A stretch of DNA of 64,000 nt from Mycoplasmopsis pulmonis (GCF_900660575.1 NZ_LR215008.1:62001-126000); one strand, 5' to 3'. Numbered from the stretch's first letter, positions 26,247 through 37,843 are shown. Notes: a model not told the origin generated them from the letters alone. Numbers and translations: made by a program.

Positions 26247-26336
26247 GCTTTTAAAGTGCTTGAAATTTAGGTTTTAATTTAATAAAATTACCATATAAAA
26301 AATTATAAAACGGAAGATTAAAGGGCTTTTAAAGTG
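26247..26336 (-). promoter_or_regulatory. Two GCTTTTAAAGTG direct repeats upstream of the glucoside operon
   Basis: The 12-mer GCTTTTAAAGTG occurs at 26247-26258 and again at 26325-26336, 78 bp apart, in the leader of the minus-strand sugar operon. A minus-strand TATAAT lies between them (about 26301-26306). The repeats flank the likely promoter, as paired operator sites would. No regulator gene is nearby in the window. Confidence 0.4.
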
Positions 26337-26377
26337 AAAATAAACATGAAAAAAAGAGCTTATTTTTGATTATGTAT

Positions 26378-26410
<33 letters not shown>

Positions 26411-26465
26411 ATAGAATTATTTCTAAGCAAGAAAAATGAGATAAATTTTTATTTAATTTAATTGG

Positions 26466-26495
26466 ATGCATCAATCAATGGATTGATGCATTTTT
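26466..26495 (+). terminator. Strong hairpin with T-run on the plus strand, no upstream gene
   Basis: ATGCATCAATC at 26466-26476 and its perfect complement at 26481-26491 form an 11-bp stem with a 4-nt loop, then TTTT. It is oriented to end a plus-strand transcript, yet no plus-strand gene lies between 19622 and here. It could end a small RNA or protect tRNA-Leu from read-through. Two 18-bp direct repeats (from 26534 and 26578) follow it; otherwise 26496-26707 is plain AT-rich DNA. Confidence 0.6.
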
Positions 26496-26707
26496 ATTAA
26501 CTTTTATTTACATAAAATTTATGTTTTAGAAAGATTAAAAAAATCTAGTAAAATTTTTGACAAATCTTAAAAAAGACATTAAAAAAATCTAGTAATTTTT
26601 TGCATATGATAAAGCCATGCTTTTTTAAAAAAGTTAGTGATTTTTTAAAATAAAATAAAAACAAAAAAGATTTAAAAAAAATTATTTGTTTTATAATTGA
26701 AAGAGTT

Positions 26708-26791
26708 GCCCGAGTGGTGAAATGGCAGACACAGTTGACTCAAAATCAACCGCTTCACGGCGTGCTGGTTCAAGTCCAGTCTCGGGCACCA
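26708..26791 (+). tRNA. trnL: tRNA-Leu (CAA)
   Basis: Acceptor GCCCGAG pairs with CTCGGGC, discriminator A, CCA encoded. Anticodon stem GTTGA/TCAAC with loop CTCAAAA gives anticodon CAA (codon TTG). The long variable arm (CGCTTCACGGCG) is typical of class II tRNAs. T-arm CTGG-TTCAAGT-CCAG. Confidence 0.97.
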
Positions 26792-26811
26792 TATCAATAA
26801 AATTGACCATT

Positions 26812-26861
26812 AAAAAAAGCCGACTAATTTTTTCAAGTTATGAAATTTAGTTGGCTTTTTA
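26812..26861. terminator. Bidirectional terminator between tRNA-Leu and secA
   Basis: AAAAAGCCGACTAA-type arm and its near-complement TTAGTTGGCTTTTT (one G-T pair) enclose a short loop, with A-run and T-run on the two sides, so it can end both the tRNA and the convergent secA transcript. Confidence 0.75.
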
Positions 26862-26882
26862 TTTTTCTAAAATTAGCTAATT

Positions 26883-29486
26883 TTATTTAGCTTCATCAGA
26901 GGAGTTATTTAAATTTTGATCAGGTAAAATGTCGATTGTTATAGATTGTAGATCTTGACTTTGATCATTTGATTCAACCATAGCAATGCTTTGTTCAAGT
27001 TGAATTAAATTTTTAACTATTTTAGACTTTAAATCTTGAGGAAGAGTTTTGAAATATTCTCTTTCACTTTCAGGAATTTTATCAATGAATTCTTGAGTGT
27101 AGCCTTCAATCATAACTTCTTCCATTTGATCTTGTCTATAAGCACTTGGATTATTAAAGAGTTGCACACTTGATTGAAGAGCTATTTCCACTATTAATCT
27201 TTCAAATTTTTTAGATCCTTTTTGAGTATAAACTTGATAAGGATTTTTTTGTGCATATTGAACCATATTTGAATTTGATCTTAGTTTGTCCATTGAGTTA
27301 ATGTGGTTTTGTCAGTAACTATCAATTGTAGAAATTAAAATTGATCTTTCATGGTATAAAATTGAATCTTCACCAAAGCTATCTATTAATCTTTGTCTTA
27401 CAATCATGTATTGTTCCATCAAGTTTTGGAAAATATATTCAGCTAGATCTTTTTCATGCAAGTGACTAAGCTTTGACTCTTCAAATTTAAAATCAAAAGG
27501 TTTAAGTCATTGATCATTAATATACTCAGTTAGTTTTGTATAATCAAAACCACCATTTTTTAAAAGAAACATACTATTTTTTAAAACATCATCAACGCTT
27601 CTAAAAACCATTCTTTCAATTACAAAAAATAGATCTTCACTAACTAAAATAAGATCTCTTTGAGAATACATTAATTCTCTTTGTTGTCTAATAACATCAT
27701 CATAGTTTAAAACGGTTTTTCTACTATCATAGTTAAAACCTTCAATCTTTTTCTGAGCATTACTAAAGTGTCTTTTTAATTGTTTAGAATTAAGTGCTTC
27801 TTCACTTTTTGGAAAGATCTCTTTTAATTTATCAGCTCCTGCAAATCTTAAAATAAGTTGATCATCAAGAGAGAGGAAAAATTTAGAATAACCAATGTCA
27901 CCTTGACGTCCTGAACGACCTCGAAGTTGATTGTCAATTCTTCTACTTTCGGATTTGTCAGTTCCTAAAACATATAAACCACCAACTGCAAGGGCTTCTT
28001 TTGAAGGTTTAATATCAGTTCCACGTCCTGCCATGTTTGTTGCTATGGTAATAGCATTTAGTTGACCAGCTTGAGAGATAATGTTTGCTTCTTGTTCATT
28101 TTGTTTTGCATTAAGAACAGTATGGACAATTCCATTTTGATCAAAAAGCTGGTGAAGTTGTTCAGATTGCTCAATTTGGCTTGTTCCAATTAGAATTGGT
28201 TGACCTGTTTTTGAAACTTGTTTTACTTCTTTTAAGATAGCATTTAATTTTTGACGAGTACCTCAATAAATTGAATCTTCATCATCAACTCTAATGTTTG
28301 GTAAGTTGGTTGGAATGGGATTAACTCTCATGTTATAAATGTCAATAAATTCTTGCTCTTCAGTTTTGGCAGTTCCGGTCATACCTGAGAGTTTTTTGAA
28401 CATCCTAAAAAAGTTTTGGTAAGTAATTGTTGCAAGTGTTTTAGTTTCACTTTCAATTTCTAAAAACTCTTTTGCTTGAATAGCTTGCTGAAGACCCTCT
28501 GAATAAGCTCTTCCTTCCATGATTCTTCCGGTAAAAGCATCAATTAATTCAATCTTTTCATCTTTGACAATATATTCAACATCTTTTTTCATGATGAAAT
28601 TAGCTCTAAGAGCATTTTGGATTCTATGAACTAATTCAGAGTTTTTAATGTCATAGAGATTTGAAAGAGTAAAAAATTTATTGGCTTTGTCAATTCCAGA
28701 GTCAACTAGCTTTATGGTTTTAGACTCTTCATCAATTTCATAGTCACCTGGCTGAAGAGTTCTTGCAAATTGATTGGCAACTTCATACATATATGAAGAA
28801 GAACTCTCTCCTCCAGAGATAATTAAAGGAGTTCTAGCCTCATCAATTAAAATTGAATCAACCTCATCAAGCAAAATGTAATTTAGACCTCTTTGAACTT
28901 TATCATTAATGTTTGTAACCATATTATCTCTAAGATAGTCAAAACCTAGCTCCGAGTGAATTGAATAGGTGATATCACACTGATAAATTTGTTTTTTTTC
29001 CTCAGGGCTCATTGAAGGTTTATTAACACCTACTGTCATTTTCAAAAAACTAAAAACCTCACCCATCTCCGCTGCATCACGCTCTGCTAAATACTCATTA
29101 ACAGTAGAGACAATTACTCCCTTTTTTTCCAAAGCATTTAAATAAACTGGAGCTATTGAAGTAATGGTTTTTCCCTCTCCAGTTCTCATCTCTGCAACTG
29201 AACCTAAATCCAAAATAATTCCACCAAGCATTTGAACATCATAAGGACGCTTTTTCAAAACCCTTTTTGTAGCCTCTCGAGAAACTGCAAAAACTTCAGG
29301 ACGAATGTGTTCAAGAGTTTCTCCCTCTTGAATTCTTCTTACAAATTCATCAGTTTTGTTTTGAAGCTCTTCATCAGTTAAATTTACTACAGAAGGCTCA
29401 AGGTCATTAATTTGTTGGAGAGTTTTTTCAGCAATTTTCATTTCAGTTGATTTAAAAAATGGTATTTCTTTTAGTTTTTTGATCAT
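26883..29486 (-). CDS. secA: Preprotein translocase ATPase SecA
   Basis: 867 residues. Drives export of signal-peptide proteins through SecYEG. Walker A region MRTGEGKT near residue 105, [32 protein letters not shown], the second-domain motif [11 protein letters not shown] and [11 protein letters not shown]. The C-terminus lacks the SecB/zinc-binding CxCxSGxxxxxxC(H) tail, as in other mollicutes, and ends in an acidic Asn/Asp/Ser-rich tail. ATG at 29486. Divergent from prfA. The lipoproteins in the window depend on it. Confidence 0.97.
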
Positions 29487-29636
29487 ATCTTTTACTATTT
29501 TACAAAATATCCCATAAAAAGGCCTTAAATAATTAAGGCAAAACTAGCTTTAAAACTTAAAAACAACTATTTTTTAGAATATAGAAAAACTTTTAATTTC
29601 ATATTTTAAAAAATAAATATAATGTAAAAGATAACT

Positions 29637-30716
29637 ATGGAAAAATCAATGTATAACTCGCTAAAAAGTATTTTAGATAAATATCAAGAGTTAAATCAAG
29701 AACTTTTAAAACCAGAGGTTCTTTCAGATATAAAACTATATAAAAAGTTTTCTAGAGAATTAAACTCAATAAAATCAATTTCAGAAGAGTTTAGTAAATA
29801 TTTGAATTATGAAAAAACTATTGAAAGTTCAAAAATAATTTTAGCCCAAGAAAAAGACGAAGAATTAATATCACTTGCCAAAAAAGAAATCTTAGAGTGT
29901 GAGGAAAAAATGAGCTCATTAGTTGAGGAGCTTAAAATTTTACTTTTACCAAAAGATAAAAATGATGAACTTGATGTAATCATGGAAATTAGAGGAGCAG
30001 CTGGAGGAGATGAGGCCAATATTTTTGCTGGTGATCTTTTCGAGATGTATTCAAAATGAGCTAATAATAACAACATGAAAGTTAGTGTTTTAGATAGAAA
30101 CTATGCAACTACTGGAGGATTTACATTAATAGTTTTTACAATTAGTGGTGAAAAAGCTTATTCAAAATTGAAATTTGAATCAGGTGTTCATAGAGTTCAA
30201 AGAATACCAGTAACTGAATCTAAAGGAAGAGTTCACACCTCAACAGCAACTGTTACAGCTATGCCAGAAATTGATGATGACATTGAAGTAGAAATTAATC
30301 CAAGTGATCTCAAAATTGATACTTTTAGATCATCAGGAGCAGGTGGTCAATCAGTTAATACAACAGATTCAGCTGTTAGAATTACTCACATACCAACTGG
30401 AATCATTTCATCATCTCAAGAAGGAAGAAGTCAAATTTCAAATAGAGAACTTGCTCTAAAAATTTTAAAAGCAAAACTTTATGATCATGAAAATCAAAAA
30501 AAACTTGAAAAAGTTGGTCAGTATCGTAAATTAGCTGGCTCAGGAGCTAGAAGCGAAAAAATCAGAACTTATAACTATCCTCAAGATCGAGTAACTGATC
30601 ATCGAATTAATTTTTCGTCTTCATTAAAACAAATCATGGAAGGAAAACTTCAAATCATAATTGACTCACTTTTAGCAGAAGAGCAAGCTGAGAAAATAAA
30701 AGAAGTTGGAATTTAA
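29637..30716 (+). CDS. prfA: Peptide chain release factor 1
   Basis: 359 residues. Terminates at UAA and UAG. GGQ motif in [17 protein letters not shown] near residue 235 and the codon-reading tripeptide PVT in RIPVTESKG near 190 (PAT in E. coli RF1). No RF2 is expected because TGA is Trp. Two ATGs are possible, 29637 and 29649 (MYNSLK); the shorter form matches the usual RF1 start. Stop TAA overlaps the ATG of prmC by one base. Confidence 0.95.
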
Positions 30717-31408
30717 TGGCTAGCATTGATGATTTGATTTTAGAAAAAAGACGCTACAACTTAAATAATAAAATTAGTCAAAAAGAAAAAAGACTTTTAA
30801 AGAAAAATATGCCAGTTCAAAAAATCATTGGTTACATTGAAATGGCTAATGTAAAAATTGATATTTGCCACAAGGTTTTAATACCAAGATATGAAACAGA
30901 AGAGCTCATTTTTTTGGTAAAAGATTTTTTAAAAGATGACATGAAAGTTTTGGATCTTTGTGCGGGTTCAGGCTTTATTGGAATAGCCCTTTCTAAGATG
31001 AAAAAAATTGATCTAACTTTAAGTGATATTTCACTTGAGGCAATTAAACAAATTGAAAAAAATGTAAAAATAAATAATGTAAAAAATTACAAAATAATTC
31101 AAAGTGATTTATTTGAAAATATCCAAGGAGATTTTGACATAATTGTCTCAAATCCTCCTTATCTTTCTTATGAGCAAAAAATAGATAAATCAGTAAAATT
31201 TTTTGAACCTTTAAAGGCTTTATATGCTCCAAAAAATGGTTGATATTTTTACGAAAAAATCATAGAAAAAGCATCATCATTTTTAAAAAAAGATGGAATG
31301 CTTTTTTTTGAAATAAATCCTTTGCACAAAGAGCTTTTTTTAGAAAAAAATTTTAAAGTTATAAAAGACATTAATGGAAAAAATCGCTTTGCATTTAAAA
31401 AATTTTAA
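30716..31408 (+). CDS. prmC: Release-factor glutamine methyltransferase
   Basis: 230 residues. Methylates the Gln of GGQ in RF1, the product of the gene directly upstream and translationally coupled. N-terminal helical RF-binding part is shorter than in E. coli; QKIIGY matches the family's PLQYI(I)G motif. SAM-binding VLDLCAGSGFIGIAL near residue 80 and the catalytic NPPYLS near 145. Ends at TAA 31406-31408. Confidence 0.93.
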
Positions 31409-31432
31409 TTTATTGGTAAAATAATAATCATT

Positions 31433-32140
31433 ATTATTGAATTTAAAAATGTACACTTAAAATACAAAGATGCTGTTCAGAATATTTTGATGGGAATTAA
31501 CTTAGTTATCCCTGATAAATCACATATTGCAATTGTTGGTGATGAATTTTCTGGAAAAACAGCAATTTTAAAATCCTTAGCTTTCGCCCTTGATATTACT
31601 TATGGCGAAATTTTGTTTAATGGCAAAGACATTATGAAAATGAACAAAAAAGAGAAAAAAAATTATCTCTTGCAAATGGGTTTTATAAGTACTTATCCTG
31701 CTTTAATTCAAGATATTAGTCCTTATGAAAATTTAAAAAATTATTTAAGAGGATATAAAAGTAAATTCCATAGTTTTTTTGGACTTTTATCCAAAAAACA
31801 AGAGCAACAAATCATTGATGCTTTTACTGAATTGGATATTTTAAAATACAGTTTTGCCAAAACAGAAACTCTCTCTCCTACATCACAAAAAAGAGTTGAA
31901 ATTGCTAAGTTTTTGGTATCAGATATTAAGATTATTTTAGCTGATGATCCAACAAATTATTTGGATAATAGATACTCAGAGAAAATAGTTGAAATTATTA
32001 TTAAAGAAGCCAAAAAACAAGGGGCAACTTTACTTTTTGTCTCTCATGATATGAAGCTTGTTAAAAAGTATTTTAAAAATGTTTACAAAATTGATCAACA
32101 AAGTAAAACTGTTGAATTAAAAATAAAACCTAAGACCTAA
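31433..32140 (+). CDS. P29-like ABC ATPase (PhnC-type) with probable ATT start
   Basis: 236 residues if started at ATT 31433, giving the standard ABC opening [M]IEFKNVHLKY. The only in-frame ATG (31487) falls after the first beta strand and would leave a clipped domain; no ATG, GTG or TTG exists upstream before the in-frame TAA of prmC. Walker A GDEFSGKT is canonical in GK(T). The signature is eroded (LSPTSQKRVEIAK in place of LSGGQ) and Walker B ends ADDPT, Asp for the catalytic Glu; H-loop FVSHD is kept. Downstream is the permease. Resembles P29 of the M. hyorhinis P37-P29-P69 operon. Confidence 0.75.
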   Translation: MIEFKNVHLKYKDAVQNILMGINLVIPDKSHIAIVGDEFSGKTAILKSLAFALDITYGEILFNGKDIMKMNKKEKKNYLLQMGFISTYPALIQDISPYENLKNYLRGYKSKFHSFFGLLSKKQEQQIIDAFTELDILKYSFAKTETLSPTSQKRVEIAKFLVSDIKIILADDPTNYLDNRYSEKIVEIIIKEAKKQGATLLFVSHDMKLVKKYFKNVYKIDQQSKTVELKIKPKT

Positions 32141-32142
32141 AT

Positions 32143-33849
32143 ATGAAAAAAAGAAACTTACTATTTTTCTGATATGAAAAAGATAATCAAATAAGTATTA
32201 AAAAAATTTTGCCTTTTTGAAAATATACATTTTTGTTAATCTTATTTGTTTTTTTAGCTTATGCAATTTGATATAACGCTTTATTTGTTGAAGAGGTAAA
32301 TGTTTTTAACTTTTTTTCTAATTTAACGAAGCTATTTTTATTACAAAATACTAACTCAAAATCTAATTCACTTTTTGTTGATAGTTTTAGAAATTTGAGC
32401 ATTGTTTTTATATATTGTATTAGCGGAACAACTATTGGTTTTTTCCTTGGTTTTTGAAGTGCTTTTTTTACAACAAATAGTTGAAATAAAAAATGACTTT
32501 CAAAAATAATGAATATTTTTTTTATCATTTTGAGATCACTTCCTTTTATCTTTTTTGCTCATTTTTTTACAATCAACTTTGATGGTTTTTTAGCAACACT
32601 AATTTTTGTAACTTGAGTTAGTTTTATTCAGTTTCATAAAACTTTAGCTTATGAGTTTGATTCAATGAATTTGACTATTTATAACAACTTTAAAAAGAAT
32701 AATGAATCAAAAATTTTTCTTTTAAGAAAAGGAGTAATTCCTTTATTAAGAACTAGCTTTTTTAAAATATTTTTACAAAGACTTGATTCAAATATTAGAT
32801 TTACAGGTTTTCTAGCTAGCTTTTCAATTATTCATATTACAACTTTAATTTCACAAGATATAAAACTTAATAAATTTGAATCAATTGGAATACCCTTTTT
32901 TATCTTTTTAATTTCAATGATTTTATTTGATCGTTTAATAGTTAATTTAATTAGAAAAATGAGATATGACTCAAAGGGAGTAACTTGAGAAAATATCAAT
33001 AAAACTTTACTTAAAATTAAGCTTATTCAAAAATCAATTATGCTAGTTTCACTTTTAATTACTTTTATATCTTTGATTTATGTTTTTAGTGATTTAAATT
33101 CCACATTTATAGGTAGCGATGAAAAAATTTTTAATATCTTTAAAACTGAAACAGATAAGTTTTTTCTTAACTTTAATTTTGTAACTTTGTTTCAAATTTT
33201 TTCACAAATTTACATTATTTTATTTTTCTCCATTTTTCTTGGATTAATTTTTGGTATTTTACAAAACAGAACAATTTTTAAACAAAGAAAATTTGTTTTT
33301 ATTACCAAGACTTTAATATATTTTGTCAAAATCATGCCAACAATTTTGATGTTTTATTTATGACTGGCAGCATTTCCAAAAAATCCAATTGCAGCTACAA
33401 CAGTTGCTATGATTTTGATTTCAACTTCAACAATTGCAGCTTTTGTAAATTCATCAATTTATAAAATCAAAAAAAATCTTTGAGAAGAAATTGACTTAAA
33501 AGTTTCATATAATTTATTTTTAAAAATAAGCAAAATTATTGTTCCTCATATTTGAAAAGATTTAAAAGTTTCTATTACATGACTTGTTGAAGATATTGCT
33601 CAAGCAATTATCATTTTAGGTTTTTTTAGATATGTAAGTTTAACAGAACTAAGTGCTCCTGGAAATGTTTACTTAGACGTAAAAAATGGAGATTCAATTT
33701 TTATTTTAGTTATTCCTTTTTGAATATTTAATTTTGTTTTATTTAGCTTTGCACATTTAATTAGAATTAAACAAAACAGTCTAAGATCTAAAAGTATTTT
33801 TGATAAAATGTGACTTAAAATAGTTACTGTAAATAAAGTAAAAAAATAA
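32143..33849 (+). CDS. P69-like ABC permease, two fused PhnE-type halves
   Basis: 568 residues, ATG at 32143 two bases after the ATPase stop. About ten membrane helices in two similar halves (roughly 1-280 and 290-568). The second half has PTILMFYLWLAAFPKNPIAA and an EAA-like loop near WEEIDLKVSYNLFLKISKIIVPHIW. This is the architecture of mollicute P69, partner of P29 and the binding protein P37 (thiamine/phosphonate-type). No P37 gene lies next to it here, so the binding protein must be elsewhere or lost. Confidence 0.8.
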
Positions 33850-33885
33850 ATAAAAAAAATTACAAAAGGAATAAAATAAATAAAC

Positions 33886-34986
33886 ATGAATGAAAACGAA
33901 AAAAGCAGTCGGTTTTTTTGAAGAAAAAAAAATACATTTATTTCTGGTGAGCAATTTCTAAACTGAAAAATTGAAAAACTTCCTTGATATCAAATTCTCT
34001 TTCTATATAAAAAGAAAAGCATACTTCAAATTTTTATTGGAGCACTTATTTTTAACTTTGCGATTGTGCTCTTTTTATCAAGAGCAGCTACTATTCCTTC
34101 AGGAGTAACCGGTATACCTACAACACTAATGTTGATTTATCCATTTTTAGCAAAGTATTTTTCACTTTTTTATTTTGGTCTAAATTTACCTTTAATCATT
34201 TTTTATTTTAAAAAAGTCAAAAAATCCTTTATGTTATTAACCATAGTGTTTATGTTATTTAACTTTGTCATAAACTCTATAATCAACATTGATTTAATAA
34301 ATAACTTTTTGAAAAAATATATTGACTTAGCAGATGGTTGAACTATTGAAAAATTAACAAATGAAAAAACATCAACAGTCATTAATAACGCTGAAGTTCA
34401 ATTCACTAAATCATATGCTACTTGACCAATTATTATCTACTCAATCATAGGTTCAATTTTTATGGGTGTTTCAAATGCCTTTATTTGAAGAGCAGGTGGT
34501 TCAAGTGGCGGAACTGATATTGTTGTTTATTATGTTTCAATCAAAAAGAAAAAAAGCATAGGAAATATAACTTTAATATTTGCAATAGCAACGTCATCTA
34601 TTTATACAATAATTTACATACCTCTTGTTAAACCAAAGTATTATGTAATGCAAATGATTGGAAGCTTTTCTTACATTGTAATTGTTTCATTAGTTGTTAA
34701 TATTTTGTATCCTAAATATAAAAAAGTTAAACTTTCAATATCAACTACAAACCTTGCAAAAATACAAGAGTACTTCAAAGAAGTTAAATACTGACATCCT
34801 TACAAAATAATTGTTGGAATAAGTGGTTATACAGGTAGAAAGATTTACAAAATAGAAACTGTTGTTTTATTTATAGAATCAAAAATTCTGGTTAATGATA
34901 TTAAACACTACGAGCCTCATGCGTGAATAGAACAAGTTGGACCAGTTAATGTATTTGGACGATTTAACACCAATATGGTTGACTAA
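33886..34986 (+). CDS. YitT-family membrane protein (DUF161/DUF2179)
   Basis: 366 residues, ATG at 33886 after AAAAGGA. N-terminal ~45 residues charged and Trp-rich, then about six membrane helices with the family Gly-rich segments TIPSGVTGIPTTLML and the conserved IWRAGGSSGGTDIVVYY near residue 210. The last ~90 residues are a cytoplasmic DUF2179-like domain (SISTTNLAKIQEYF ... IETVVLFIESKILVNDIK). Function unknown in the family. It follows P69 by 36 bp and ends at a terminator, so it is probably the last gene of the prfA-prmC-P29-P69 unit. Confidence 0.85.
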
Positions 34987-35018
34987 AAAAAGAGCACTAG
35001 TAAAGTTGCTCTTTTTTT
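34986..35018 (+). terminator. Rho-independent terminator after the YitT gene
   Basis: AAAAAGAGCA and TGCTCTTTTT arms with a short loop followed by a T-run, starting at the stop codon. Confidence 0.8.
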
Positions 35019-35086
35019 AATATTGCTTAATTTTTGTTTTGACTTTAGAGTGCTTGTTTTAGAAATTTGCAACACAAAAAACAATC

Positions 35087-35121
35087 ATTTGATTTTTTAA
35101 AAACATATTAAAAAATCAAAT
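35087..35121. repeat. Perfect 14-bp inverted repeat in the YitT-fba intergenic gap
   Basis: ATTTGATTTTTTAA at 35087-35100 and its exact complement at 35108-35121 with a 7-nt loop. It lies between two proper terminators. AT-only stem, no clear T-run; function unknown, perhaps a back-up terminator or regulatory palindrome. Confidence 0.7.
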
Positions 35122-35124
35122 AAA

Positions 35125-35161
35125 AAACAAAAGAGCTTTTGTAATGTGTGCTCTTTTGTTT
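35125..35161 (-). terminator. Rho-independent terminator of fba
   Basis: AAACAAAAGAGC at 35125-35136 pairs perfectly with GCTCTTTTGTTT at 35150-35161. The T-run lies on the minus strand, 18 bp after the fba stop. Confidence 0.85.
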
Positions 35162-35179
35162 GAATGTTTTTAATTATGA

Positions 35180-36040
35180 TTAAGCTTTGTTTGTAGAACC
35201 AAATTCATCCATTTTGTTTGCAACAGTTTGCATCATGGCTTTAGTTCCATTTGCATAAAGTTTTCTTGGATCAAAGTTTTTACCTTTTTTAACTTCTCCA
35301 GAAAGAACAAACTCACAAATTGCATCTGAATTAGCTATTTGTAATTCAGTGTTTACATTAATTTTGGATATTCCCAAAGATATTGCTTTTTTAACTTGTT
35401 CACTTGGAATTCCACTTCCACCATGAAGAACAATTCCTATTCCTGTAGCTTGAGCTATTTCATTTAGCTTATCAAAATTTAGAGATTTTCATGAACTTGG
35501 ATATGGACCATGAATATTTCCAATTCCAGCTGCTAGAAAATCTATTCCAAGAGCTGTAATTTTTTTAGCCTCTTCTACATTTGCAAGCTCTCCATCACCT
35601 ACAACTCCATCTTCTTCTCCACCAAGGGTTCCAACTTCAGCTTCCACTGAAACATTATGTTTTTTGGCAGCTTCAATAACTTTTTTTGTGTTTTCATAAT
35701 TTTGCTTAAATGGAACATGTGAGCCATCATACATTACTGAAGTATAACCAAGCTCAATAGCTTTTAAAGCCCCTTCAAATGAACCATGATCAAGATGAAG
35801 AGCCACTGGCACTGTAATATTTAAATCTTTAACTAAAGCTTTTACTAAAGAAACAACAGTTAACATTCCTCCCATGTATTTTATTGCCCCTTCACTTGTT
35901 GCCAAGATGATAGGTGAGTTTTTTTCTTGAGCAGTTAGTAAAGCTGCTTTAGTTCACTCCAAATTGTTTATGTTAATGTGTGGTACAGCATATTTTTCTT
36001 TTTTTGCTTTTTGTACCATTTCTCTAGCATTTGTTAGCAT
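35180..36040 (-). CDS. fba: Fructose-bisphosphate aldolase, class II
   Basis: 286 residues. Splits fructose-1,6-bisphosphate in glycolysis. Zinc-binding ALHLDHGSFE near residue 82, the VEAEVGTLGGEEDG segment, the IHGPYP zinc His and LHGGSGIP, then INVNTEL, all class-II landmarks. ATG at 36040 after AGGAG. Connects with the PTS and pgi in this window to form the sugar fermentation route. Confidence 0.96.
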
Positions 36041-36144
36041 TATTTCTCCTAAAAAAATCTATAATAAAAGTAATTTGTTTTTAATTATAGATTAAATCTA
36101 TTATTTATATAATTTAAAATAATTTTTTGTGTTTTAGGGGAAAA

Positions 36145-37785
36145 ATGAAACAAAGAAAACAAATAATTTTTGCAAGCTCTCAGCCAAAGTGATTTCATCT
36201 AATGTATGCTTTAAAAGATTTAATTGAAATTTATAATAATGACTATAAAAATGATGAAGATTTTTTACCAGTTAAACTAATGAGCCATGAGCAAACATTG
36301 GCTAAATCAGAGCATCAATTAGCTTTGGAGACAATTGATAAAATAGAGCAAAATAATCCTGAAAGTCCAAATATAATTTTGTCAGATAAATATGGAGCAC
36401 TTTTTTTAAAAAGAAAAAATAAAATACTTGATATAAATAGTGATTTAAAAGAGTTAATAAATCAAGAAATTTTAGACTTTCACAATAGTGAATTTTGCCA
36501 AGATTATCAAAACAAAAAAGTTTATGATTTGCCTTTTAATATAACTAATTTAGACACTATTATTTTTAATTTAAATATTATGAATAGACTTTTTGAATTA
36601 ATAAAAGAAGGTGGAGGATTTGTTGATGAACAATCTAGTATTTTTGTTAAATCTAAAAATTCTATTGACAAAGAAAATTCCCTTGCTAAAAAAAGTTTTT
36701 TTAATTTAATAAAAGTAAAAGATAAAGACATTTTTAAAGGTTGAAAAGTTGATGATTCAACCTTTAGATCTATTGAAAATGCCCTTGAATTTTCATCTAA
36801 ATTTTGAGATGGTGTTTTTGTTGATTCTGACTTAGTTGATCAAAGCACATTAAATGCAACTATTTTTTCAATGGATTATCACTTACAACTATTTTTAAAA
36901 TCCTTTGATAACTATGAGCAAAATTTGTCTAATTATCAAGATATTAAACTATGAAATTTATCAAAAACAAAAGATGAAATCATCTTTAATTTTAAAGATC
37001 CACAAGTTAAGTTATCACTAGAAAAAATTTACAATACATACAAACAAAATTTAAGAAATGTTGAAATTAAAAATAAAAATTTTAGTTCAATAAAATACTT
37101 AGGTTTTGATGATGGATGAACAAATACAATTATTAGATCTTATCAATGTGCTTTTGCTTTTGGTCCTTCAGTTGGTAAGAGAAATCTTTCATGAAAAAAA
37201 GAAGAAAACTTAGCTTTAAAAAAAGATGTTTTACATGAAAGACAAGTTCGTTTTTTCTCGGATAAAAACAAAGAAAAAACAACTTATTTTAAAGGCGGAT
37301 CATCTTTGGTTTTAATTGATACAAATCAAAGAGAAAATAGAGCAACTTTAAAATTTGTCAATTGACTCTACAATGGAAAAATTGAAAGTTTGAATATGAA
37401 TGTAAGTGATTTTATAATTGAAAATTCTGGATATTTTTTACCCTTAAAAACAATAATAAATAAACAATTTTTAAAAGAGCTTGAACAAAAATTAAAAGAT
37501 AAAAAAATACTAATAGAAAAAACAAGTGATGAAAAATTAAAAGATAAACTTTTTATCCAAGCAAACTATTTAGAATCATCAATTCTTTCACTAGCTGATT
37601 TGCTTGATTATTTAAACTTAGAAAAATCTAAAATTGACATTTTATACTACCCGGCAAATCAAAAAACTTTTGAGGTAATTTCATACATTAAAAATGCCCT
37701 TGAAAAGTGAAGTAAAAACATTGAAAAAAGCCAAGATGAGAGCTTTGAAAAATTCTATGAACATTTATTAAAATTGACAAATTAA
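36145..37785 (+). CDS. P68/P80-type solute-binding-like protein without signal peptide
   Basis: 546 residues, ATG at 36145 after AGGGG. The sequence starts directly with what is the beginning of the mature domain in mycoplasma P68/P80 lipoproteins (KQIIFASSQPKWFHLMYALK), with no hydrophobic leader or Cys and no upstream in-frame start. Later landmarks: GGGFVDEQSS, and TTYFKGGSSLVLIDTNQREN ... KFVNWLYNG near residues 390-420, typical of type-1 solute-binding proteins. Either it works in the cytoplasm or the leader was lost. No transporter genes adjoin it; fba lies divergently upstream. Confidence 0.7.
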
Positions 37786-37837
37786 TGTTCATTTTTTATT
37801 ATCTCAAAGCATTTAATATAAACTTATTTTATAATAG

Positions 37838-37843
37838 TATAAT
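37838..37843 (+). promoter_or_regulatory. -10 box of acpS giving a nearly leaderless transcript
   Basis: TATAAT ends 11 bp before the acpS ATG, so transcription would begin about 5 nt before the start codon. No Shine-Dalgarno sequence is visible there. Confidence 0.5.
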
